Shown here: positions 46,047 through 54,040 of the stretch, one piece after another
Layout: each line of letters opens with the position of its first letter
Numbering within the stretch: the stretch's first letter is position 1
Assembly (NCBI RefSeq): GCF_013299165.1
Contig: NZ_JAAFKD010000002.1
Coordinates: 265,405-329,404, forward strand
From: Microcoleus sp. bin38.metabat.b11b12b14.051
GTDB lineage: Bacteria; Cyanobacteriota; Cyanobacteriia; Cyanobacteriales; Microcoleaceae
Length of the DNA stretch: 64,000 bases
Reading direction: 5' to 3'
The notes under the pieces: generated by a model
Told to the model about the DNA's origin: nothing
The model's database searches: none
Seen by the model: only the letters and a program-made list of their open reading frames with translations
Translations under genes and position numbers: made by a program

Positions 46047-46459
46047 TGGAAGGAAGAGGGCATCAAAGACTATATTATAGCAATCGCCACAGCGGTGAGG
46101 ACATAAATAACCTGATGAATAGAGCCTAGAGCCCATAGCAGAAACCGTTTGATTTCCTTGACGAAGCAACTCTTCGACTCCCCTCGACTTCGCTCGGGGC
46201 AAGTCGCTCAGCGCGCAAGCTGTCCACTCTTCGACTCCCCTCGACTTCGCGGGCGGGCAAGTCGCTTTTCGCGCTCTTCTGTCAACTGTCCCAGGTCAAC
46301 TGCTATAAAGGCTACATCAAAGGCAGGTGATCTTCGGAGAAGTCGCGAGCAAGCAGGCGATCGGGTAAACAGAGGCAATTTTTATCATCAATAAATAAAA
46401 TTTATTTCCCATTAGCGATTACCAATTCCGAATTACCGATTACCAATTCCTAATTACCC
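46047..46459. repeat. Gap with TCGACTCCCCTCGACTTCGC repeats
   Basis: Between receptors two and three are two copies of an interspersed element (TTCGACTCCCCTCGACTTCG, 46165-46265), also found in complement at 5930 and 13440. A run of ATTACCAATTCC-type repeats reaches the next start codon. No gene is supported. Confidence 0.8.
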
Positions 46460-48343
46460 ATGCTCAATAAGTTTTTCCAAAAAATCCAACACCGAGTGCT
46501 ACTGCTTTTAATTTTAAGTACCTTGATTCCAGTATTTCTGGTAGGCTGGTATGGAATTTCTTCTTCCGCAGCAGCACTGCAAACTTTAGCATTAAGCAAT
46601 CTTGATGAAAGTGTAGCTTCTAGCGGAGAGAAAATCGTTAACAATTTGCAAAATATCAGTTACGATGTTTTAATTCTCAGCAAATCTCCCCCTATTCAAG
46701 GAATGATTAGAGCCAAAGAGGGCAATGGAGTAGACAAAGAAACTAATTCAACTTATCAAAATTTGGCACAGCGAATGCAAATTATATTTTCATCAATGAT
46801 GGAAGTCAAGCCATATTATATGCAGTTGCGCTACATAGATGAGAAAGGTAATGAACTCGTGCGCCTAAATTATGATGGAAAACAAATCAAAATAATTCCC
46901 GAATCCCAACTACAAAATCAAGCTAATAGAGATTATTTTTCGGCAACCATGAATATCAAAGCTGGAGAAATCTATGTGTCCCAATTCAATCTGAATCAGG
47001 AGCGCGGTAAAATAGAAATTCCTTACAAGCCAACCATTCGCCACGCTACTCCAATTTTTGATGCCAAAGGAGAAAGAAAAGGTATTTTAATTGCTAATTC
47101 CTTCGGGCAGAATTTGATCGATATAGTTAAAAATATCAATCACGAAGGTTCAGAGCAAGCTTTTATATTCAATCAAAAAGGTAACTATATATACCATCCC
47201 AATCCTAAAAAAGAATGGGGCTCGGAAATAAAAACAAATGAAAATATCACAAAAGATTATTCAGCAGAGATAGTGAATCTACTTCTTTCTGGCGGCCAAG
47301 GAAATATTGATGTCGGTGACTTAGTGATTGGTTACCATACAGTATTTTTGACAAAAGACAGCCACAAAAATTTTGTGGTAATTGTCAATGAAGCACAAAA
47401 AAAATCGCTCTTTGCTTCAGTTTTTGCTTTAAAAAAAATCGCCACTCTTATTACTGTATTTTCCCTAGGTACTGTACTGGCATTAGGATTTATTGTCCTG
47501 CAACAACTAATTAAGCTGATCCGAGGAATAATCTACGAAATATCGTCATTTTCCCTGCAAATATTATCTAATATGAACCAGCAAGAGCAAGTAGTGGGCC
47601 AGCAATTTCTGTCTGTCAATGAAACAACTGCAACTCTAGAAAAATTGGGCATATCTTCTCGACACACAGCCGAGCAAGCTGAGGCTGTTGCAGCAGCAGC
47701 TCTCCAAGCTTTAACACTAGCCCAAGAAGGTACTCAAATGGTTGACCAAACTCTCAATCAAATGCTGAGTCTCAGACAAGCTGTGACAGCAATTTCTCAA
47801 CAAAATCAGCGCTTGGGGGATAGCACGAGTCAGATTGGTAATATCTCGGCTTTGGCAAACTTAGTTAGCGATTTAGCTGCTCAGACAAATATGCTGGCTC
47901 TGAATGCCGCTGTCGAAGCAGTGAGAGCTGGGGAGTATGGCAAAGGTTTTGCGGTGGTAGCCAGCGAGATTCGTAAATTAGCAGATGAAAGCCAACAAGC
48001 CGCACAAAAGATTAATGGTATTATTCCAGAGATTAAGGGCGCGATCGAATCGACAGTGAAAGCAACCGAAGAAAGTCGCAAAATAGTCGTGGCTGGGGTA
48101 AAAACGGCGCAGGATACGGCAGAAGCTTTTACGGGGGTTCGGGAAGCTTGCAATCTGGTGTTTGCTAGCAACCAGCAAATTTCTTTGAATATTAAACAGC
48201 AGGCGATCGCTATTGGGCAAGTAGCTGATGAAATGAACTCTTTGAACCGTACTGCATCTCAAACTATCAGCGGCATTAGTCAAGTCAAACTAGGCACTCA
48301 AAAACTCAATCAAGCTGCTTTAAATCTTAAGTCTGTAGTCTAA
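46460..48343 (+). CDS. Methyl-accepting chemotaxis protein with Cache-type sensor
   Basis: A 627-residue receptor with TM1 near residues 14-33. A ~300-residue sensor domain with Cache features follows ([58 protein letters not shown]). TM2 is near 325-350, and the signalling tip is [48 protein letters not shown] domain is again absent. Third and most diverged receptor; it has [14 protein letters not shown], a small insertion before the tip compared with the other two. Confidence 0.94.
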   Translation: MLNKFFQKIQHRVLLLLILSTLIPVFLVGWYGISSSAAALQTLALSNLDESVASSGEKIVNNLQNISYDVLILSKSPPIQGMIRAKEGNGVDKETNSTYQNLAQRMQIIFSSMMEVKPYYMQLRYIDEKGNELVRLNYDGKQIKIIPESQLQNQANRDYFSATMNIKAGEIYVSQFNLNQERGKIEIPYKPTIRHATPIFDAKGERKGILIANSFGQNLIDIVKNINHEGSEQAFIFNQKGNYIYHPNPKKEWGSEIKTNENITKDYSAEIVNLLLSGGQGNIDVGDLVIGYHTVFLTKDSHKNFVVIVNEAQKKSLFASVFALKKIATLITVFSLGTVLALGFIVLQQLIKLIRGIIYEISSFSLQILSNMNQQEQVVGQQFLSVNETTATLEKLGISSRHTAEQAEAVAAAALQALTLAQEGTQMVDQTLNQMLSLRQAVTAISQQNQRLGDSTSQIGNISALANLVSDLAAQTNMLALNAAVEAVRAGEYGKGFAVVASEIRKLADESQQAAQKINGIIPEIKGAIESTVKATEESRKIVVAGVKTAQDTAEAFTGVREACNLVFASNQQISLNIKQQAIAIGQVADEMNSLNRTASQTISGISQVKLGTQKLNQAALNLKSVV

Positions 48344-48345
48344 GA

Positions 48346-48667
48346 AGTCAGTAGTCATTAGTCATTAGTCATTAGTCATTAGTCATTAGTCATTAGTCAT
48401 TAGTCATTAGTCATTAGTCATTAGTCATTAGTCATTAGTCAGTAGTCAGTAGTCAGTAGTCAGTAGTCAGTAGTCAGTAGTCAGTAGTCAGTAGGTAGGG
48501 GCGGTGCCCCCGTGCCCGCCCTCAGTAGTAAGTAGTCAGTAGTCATTAGTCAGTAGTCATTAGTCATAAACAACAAGAAAGAGGTAATATTAATTACCAA
48601 TTACCAATTACCAATTACAATTACAATTACCAATTACCAATTACCAATTACCAATTACCAATTCCCC
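48346..48667. repeat. Dense STRR block before cheA
   Basis: About 12 copies of AGTCATT run into about eight of AGTCAGT, then one copy of the 26-bp TAGGGGCGGTGCCCC-type repeat (48496-48521), more AGTCATT units, and finally about 10 copies of ATTACCA ending a few bases before cheA. The block separates the receptor genes from cheA. Confidence 0.93.
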
Positions 48668-48679
48668 AAATAAATACCT

Positions 48680-51169
48680 ATGATTGAAGATGAAGAACTC
48701 CGAGGTGTATTTAAAGTTGCTAGTGAAGAACACTTGCAGAAACTCGACGATGGATTGCTGTACTTGGAACAACACCCCGGGGACTCAGCTAAGCTAGAAG
48801 AATTGCTGCGGGAAACCCATTCTCTTAAAGGCGATGCGGGGATGCTGGCGGTTAAAAATGTCGCCTCTTTAGCTCATCAAATAGAGCATATTTTGGGAGG
48901 TATCAAGCGGGGAGAGACTCAACTAAATCCAGAGATTAGCGATCGACTTTCCCAAGGTTTAGACGCCATCCGCAAACTCGTTGACGAAGCCGTAACGGGT
49001 AAAGACTCTGGTGTCAATACATTTTACGTCCTCGCTAGCATGATGGGCGCTTCTAACAAGCCCCAGCCCGCCGCCCCCACAGCAGAGCCAAAATCCTCAG
49101 AAATACCAGAAGAAGCATTAATAACAACGGAATTTACTGATTCGGAAACTGCTCCAATCGAAAGCAATAGTGAAACTTATTGGCCCACTAACTTAGATAA
49201 TAATTACTCTGTTTCGACGCTACAATCAGAGCAAGAACTGCTGCTGCAAGCTCAAAAAAAATCTGTCGCTAATGGCTCGGTTACAGCACCGACTTCCCAA
49301 ACAAATGTTACCGCTTCGTCTAGCTCATCCTACCGCATCGAAACAATCCGCGTTGCTACGGAAAATTTAGACGATTTAATGACTCAAGCTGGGGAACTAA
49401 CTGTTACCAAAACTAGGCTAATTCACCGACTTAACGATATCGAAAAACTTACCAATCTGTGGGAAAATTGGAGCAGGGAAGCTTTTATGAATCGGTTGGT
49501 TTTTCATCAGATAGCATCCGAAAAAAATGGTATTCAACAAAACGCCCTGATCGTGCAGCTACAGAGTTATTACCAGCGTACTGAAGAAAGTTTAGAACGT
49601 TTGGGAATTCTAGCAAATCGATTGAAAACTAGAGTAGATGAAGATACGACTAGACTCGAATTAATTGCCGAGGAATTAGAATCAGGAATTCGCACTCTCA
49701 GATTGCTGCCTTTGTCTACTATTTTTAATCTATTTCCCCGAGCGGTGAGAGACTTGGCTAAGCGGGAAGGGAAAGAGGTTGAATTAGTCATTGAAGGTGG
49801 AGAAACTAGAGCTGACAAACGCATTTTAGAAGAAATGAAAGACCCTTTAATGCACATGATTCGCAATGCGATAGACCACGGGATAGAGACGCCCGTGGAA
49901 CGAGAAAATCTCGGCAAAAATCGCGCAGCTACTCTCCGAATTAAAGGCTACCAGACTGCTAGCAATATAGTCATTGAAATTTCTGATGACGGCCGGGGTC
50001 TGAATCTCGATCGCATTAAACAAACTGCTGTAAGACGCAACATTTGTACGCCTGAAGAACTCGCGGTTATGACAGAAAGCCAAATCCAAATGCTGATTTT
50101 TGCTCCGGGTTTTTCTACCCGAACATTTGTGACTGAAATCTCGGGACGCGGGGTGGGTTTAGATGTAGTTCGGACGAATGTTGAAGCACTAAAAGGTAGC
50201 ATTCAAGTTGAGTCTTTATCCGGTAAAGAATGCACTTTTTGCCTGCAAATAGGCACGTCACTAGCTACTGCTAATGTATTAATTGTAGCTGTTGATGGTA
50301 TTGCTTATGCGCTGCCAATAGAGTTTATTGAAACTGCAAAATTTGTGGTAAATTCGGAAATATTTTCCCTGGAATCTAAGGCAACTATAATTTATGAGGC
50401 TCAACCACTATCTGTAGCTTATTTGGCGGATTTACTCGATGTGAATAATAGAGAATTGCTGCAAAAATATCGCGTTCAGAGACCGGATAGTTGGATAAAA
50501 TTTAAGAGAAGAACGGAGGGAGAATCCCTGACATCAGACGATCGGAAAATGTCTTGTATTGTTTTGAAAGTTGGGGAGGAAAGATTGGGATTATTTATAG
50601 ATGCTTTGATTGACGAACAGGATGTGGTAATTAAACCTCAAAGTCAATTGCTCAAACGGGTGCGAAACGTTTCAGGTGCAACGATTTTGGGGACGGGGGA
50701 AGTTTGTATGGTGCTCAATCCCCACGATTTGATCAAGTCTGTACGCCAGCAAGTTTTGTCGCGCGGGGTGGCTGGCGCGCGATCGCCCATTGAGACCGTC
50801 AGCCGCAAACAAGTTATACTTTTAGCGGAAGATTCGATCGCTACCCGCACTCAAGAAAAGCGCATCCTCGAAGGTGCAGGGTATGAAGTGGTGACAGCAG
50901 TAGACGGATTGGATGCTTTCAACAAATTAAAAACTCGCTATTTTGATGCTCTGATTTCTGACGTACAAATGCCTAATTTGGACGGTTTGGGACTGACTGC
51001 TAAAATTCGAGAGCAAAAAGAATATAGTGAGTTACCGATTATTTTGGTGACATCTTTGGCCTCGGATGAAGATAGAAAAAGAGGCGCTGATGCTGGGGCT
51101 AATGCTTATATTCCTAAAGGTACGTTCAATCAAGATGTATTAATCGAAACTTTGAAAAGGTTAGTTTAG
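48680..51169 (+). CDS. cheA: Hybrid CheA histidine kinase with C-terminal receiver
   Basis: An 829-residue kinase. The P1 domain carries the phospho-histidine His47 in ETHSLKGDAGM. An unstructured proline/serine linker replaces a clear P2, P3 follows (LDDLMTQAGELTVTKTRLI), and the P4 catalytic domain shows the N box MIRNAIDHGIE and G boxes EISDDGRGL and GRGVGLDVV. A P5/CheW-like domain then binds receptors and CheW. The C-terminal receiver has Asp761 in LISDVQMPNLDG. Fusion of the receiver is typical of cyanobacterial chemosensory kinases and may serve as phosphate sink or output. Confidence 0.96.
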   Translation: MIEDEELRGVFKVASEEHLQKLDDGLLYLEQHPGDSAKLEELLRETHSLKGDAGMLAVKNVASLAHQIEHILGGIKRGETQLNPEISDRLSQGLDAIRKLVDEAVTGKDSGVNTFYVLASMMGASNKPQPAAPTAEPKSSEIPEEALITTEFTDSETAPIESNSETYWPTNLDNNYSVSTLQSEQELLLQAQKKSVANGSVTAPTSQTNVTASSSSSYRIETIRVATENLDDLMTQAGELTVTKTRLIHRLNDIEKLTNLWENWSREAFMNRLVFHQIASEKNGIQQNALIVQLQSYYQRTEESLERLGILANRLKTRVDEDTTRLELIAEELESGIRTLRLLPLSTIFNLFPRAVRDLAKREGKEVELVIEGGETRADKRILEEMKDPLMHMIRNAIDHGIETPVERENLGKNRAATLRIKGYQTASNIVIEISDDGRGLNLDRIKQTAVRRNICTPEELAVMTESQIQMLIFAPGFSTRTFVTEISGRGVGLDVVRTNVEALKGSIQVESLSGKECTFCLQIGTSLATANVLIVAVDGIAYALPIEFIETAKFVVNSEIFSLESKATIIYEAQPLSVAYLADLLDVNNRELLQKYRVQRPDSWIKFKRRTEGESLTSDDRKMSCIVLKVGEERLGLFIDALIDEQDVVIKPQSQLLKRVRNVSGATILGTGEVCMVLNPHDLIKSVRQQVLSRGVAGARSPIETVSRKQVILLAEDSIATRTQEKRILEGAGYEVVTAVDGLDAFNKLKTRYFDALISDVQMPNLDGLGLTAKIREQKEYSELPIILVTSLASDEDRKRGADAGANAYIPKGTFNQDVLIETLKRLV

Positions 51170-51291
51170 TTGGAAAATGGGTAGGGAATTGTCAAAAGTC
51201 ATGAGGCTCAAATCCTGATTTTCAATTACCAATTACCAATCACCAATTACCGAAAACAATCTAAAATCTAAAATTTAAAATCTTAAATCCT

Positions 51292-52386
51292 ATGATATTA
51301 TCGCCGATTAAAGTTTTGTTAGTAGAAGATTCCCCAGTAGCTACGATCGTTCTCAAGCGAATTTTGGATGGTTCGCCAGAAATCCAAGTTGTGGGAACGG
51401 CTTGTAACGGCTTAGAAGCGCTAGAATTAATCCCGAAACTTCAGCCACAAGTCATCTGTACCGATTTGAATATGGCACAAATGAACGGGTTAGAATTCAC
51501 CCAGGAAGTGATGAAGAGATACCCGCTACCGATTTTAATCATTAGTGCTTCTGTCCAAGCAAAGGATACTCAAAATGTCTTTGAACTGATGAAAGCAGGT
51601 GCATTAGATGTTTTCCCGAAACCTATTGGCGGGTTGGCGTCTGACTACGATCGCCTCGCAAATGAATTAATCGCTAAAGTCAAAGTTTTGTCGGGAGTTA
51701 AAGTATTTACTCGGCATCAAAAGCTGGGATTAATCGAAACAGGCGATCGCCGCCCCAGGCAAAATTTTCATCAATTACCAATTCACAATTACCAATTATC
51801 CAGCAAAAATCTCAATTCTCAAACTATTAAGTTATTGGCTGTGGGGGCGTCTACGGGCGGGCCGCAAGCGCTGCACTCGATTATTTCGCAGTTTCCGGCT
51901 AATTTACCAGTGCCGGTAATTTGCATCCAGCACATCAGTGAGGGATTTTTGCAGGGATTGGTTGACTGGTTGGGTTTTGAATCTAAACTGCCGGTCAAAA
52001 TAGCGGGTTGTGGGGAATTCCCGCAAGCTGGTATTGTTTATTTTCCGCCGGAAAAACGTCATTTAGAATTGGATGCTCAAGGACGATTTATTTATTCGGA
52101 AGCTGCTCCTGTCGCGGGACATTGCCCCTCTGTTACGGTAACATTTGAGTCAGTTGCTAATTTTTACGGTCGCGGGGCGGCGTCCGTGTTACTAACGGGA
52201 ATGGGCCGAGATGGTGCTGAGGGTATGTTAGCGATCGCCCGAGTCGGCGGCTTGACAATTGCTCAAGATGAGGCGAGTTGCGTTGTGTTCGGAATGCCGA
52301 AAGAGGCGATCGCCCTGGGTGCGGCCCAGCACATTTTGCCCGTCAGCGCGATCGCTCCTCTGCTGTTGGCGAAGTTAAAACTTTAG
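51292..52386 (+). CDS. cheB: CheB-type receptor methylesterase
   Basis: CheB removes receptor methyl groups when phosphorylated. The receiver has Asp58 in VICTDLNMAQMNG. The methylesterase has Ser187 in VGASTGGPQAL, His214 in CIQHISEGFLQGL and Asp307 in LTGMGRDGAEGM, the complete triad. The linker near residues 155-172 (FHQLPIHNYQLSS) is encoded by copies of the ATTACCAATT intergenic repeat, which seems to have invaded the gene in frame. Last gene of the co-directional chemosensory locus. Confidence 0.96.
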   Translation: MILSPIKVLLVEDSPVATIVLKRILDGSPEIQVVGTACNGLEALELIPKLQPQVICTDLNMAQMNGLEFTQEVMKRYPLPILIISASVQAKDTQNVFELMKAGALDVFPKPIGGLASDYDRLANELIAKVKVLSGVKVFTRHQKLGLIETGDRRPRQNFHQLPIHNYQLSSKNLNSQTIKLLAVGASTGGPQALHSIISQFPANLPVPVICIQHISEGFLQGLVDWLGFESKLPVKIAGCGEFPQAGIVYFPPEKRHLELDAQGRFIYSEAAPVAGHCPSVTVTFESVANFYGRGAASVLLTGMGRDGAEGMLAIARVGGLTIAQDEASCVVFGMPKEAIALGAAQHILPVSAIAPLLLAKLKL

Positions 52387-52539
52387 GATTTAAATAAAAT
52401 ATCGCGGTTTGCACTTACATCAGGTAGGGGAATTAGCAACTAATCAAATAAGGTTTTACTCGCGGATTCTAGCGCTTTTGGTGCTGGCAGCACACCCTAC
52501 ATATAAAGGACTGTTTCTTTGATGTAGGGCGGGTAAATT

Positions 52540-52929
52540 TTATGATTTTAGATTGATAAACTTACCAATTACTTCGCGCAACTTCTCAGCATCAAACGGC
52601 TTAGTAAGATACTCGGTTGCTCCCGCCAAACGTCCCTGTACCTTATCAAAGGCTCCATCTCTGGCTGTCAGCATGACGATCGGCAAATTCTGAAATTGAG
52701 GCAAGCTACGCACCGTCCGGCAGAGTTCCAATCCGTCAATTCCAGGCATCGAAACATCAAGCAACAAAACCGAAATTTGTTCGTGATAAATCGTTGACAA
52801 GGCGTCCACTGCATTGTCTGTCACCAGAACTCGAAATTCTTTGCTTAAAGCTTGTTTGACAAGTCCTTGCATCACAACGCTATCATCAACTGCCAAAATA
52901 GTTGGTACTTGACTGCTATTTGCAGACAT
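52540..52929 (-). CDS. Single-domain response regulator (CheY-like)
   Basis: A 129-residue receiver domain with no output domain. Visible are the acidic pair in ILAVDDSVVM, phospho-acceptor Asp near residue 58 in VLLLDVSMPGIDG, Thr in VMLTARDG and Lys in LTKPFDAEKL. It faces cheB tail to tail, so it has its own promoter. It could be the diffusible output regulator for the adjacent chemosensory genes, which otherwise lack a CheY, but stand-alone PatA/PilG-like roles are possible. Confidence 0.92.
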   Translation of the reverse strand: MSANSSQVPTILAVDDSVVMQGLVKQALSKEFRVLVTDNAVDALSTIYHEQISVLLLDVSMPGIDGLELCRTVRSLPQFQNLPIVMLTARDGAFDKVQGRLAGATEYLTKPFDAEKLREVIGKFINLKS

Positions 52930-54040
52930 ATGATTCTCCCGGTTTATTTATATTTCTTGAAAATAGCAAACATAATTCCCGCCGTCATTCGATTTGAGAT
53001 TGAATAATTTTAGATTTCCTCCACTGATGAATCTGGAAGCTGGAAACTTATAGCATTTCTCAGAAAGATTCGCGGACGTTTGCGGTAATTGGTAATCGGT
53101 AATCGGTAATCGGTAATGAAAGAAAGGCAATCAATAAACAGCAAGGCTCGTTGGGCATCTGGTGTAGTGCTTTCTTACCCCCCTTCGGCAACGCGCGCGA
53201 GGGTAAAATTACCCATTACCCATTACCCATTACCCATTACCCATTACCCATTATCAGACATACCTAATCTTTTTGAGACTCGGCTATATCTCTAAAATTG
53301 GGATCTAAATCTTGATGAGTGTCGGGGGCTTGCATCCATTTTTGGGTCGGTCAATTTTTGAGAGTTGCCTCTACGAAATAACTGCCAACCTTGACGCGAG
53401 CGTTAGTAGAAACCCCAGCCCTGTTTCTTTGCCCTCAAACTCGAAAATAGGGATTGCCAGAGGGGGCGATCGGCGATTACAAGAGTTGCCAAATGTGCAT
53501 CCGATCCCAGAAACCCTCGACGCTGGAGTTTGAACAACTATTGTTACAAAGTTTAACATTTGGGTAATCTTTCGTAGTTCATTTTTTGACTGTAGTTGAG
53601 CTACGTGCCGCACAGCCCGGTAAACCGCACTGGTATTGTGGCACAAACCAATTATTTTAATCTACCAGCAACCCTGCTACCCACGATTAGATAAGTCTGT
53701 TAAAATACAATTAAACTTTTTATGAAATTCTATGTAAGGTATGCGGTATTTATTTTTGAAGGGTGCTTCCTCCCAACCGAGGCAATACGGTTCACCCAGC
53801 CGGAGGCATTCTAAAGCATAGTCAACTCGAAGTATACTTTCTACAGTATTAGATTTGTGGTGCTCTCTAACTCCCATAACTCAAAAGTTTTCATGTCAGT
53901 CAAAAGGTAGGCCCGAGTTGGCGCAAGCAGTCTGGGCGAGACTTGCGCCTACAGTAGTCTCCCTGGACAAAATTCATAGCTCGTTTTTATCGGTCAGTAT
54001 TGAGAATGGCGGTTGCCAGCAATTAGATGGGCAGTTATAC
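52930..54040. other. Long gap without a supported gene
   Basis: Contents seen: GGTAATC heptamers (53090-53115), about six ACCCATT heptamers (53212-53252), and AT-rich DNA. There is a palindromic segment at 53908-53955 (GTAGGCCCGAGTTGGCGCAA ... TTGCGCCTAC). A 66-codon minus-strand frame at 53677-53877 reads like plausible protein (LGWEEAPFKNKYRIPYIEFHKK) but has no known relatives in my knowledge and no ribosome-binding site. The longest frame of the downstream kinase also extends into this region, but those codons are not conserved-looking. Confidence 0.55.

Noticed and set aside
53312-53533. 73-codon plus-strand frame
   Set aside because: No ribosome-binding site, unconvincing composition and no domain; overlaps another random frame on the opposite strand.
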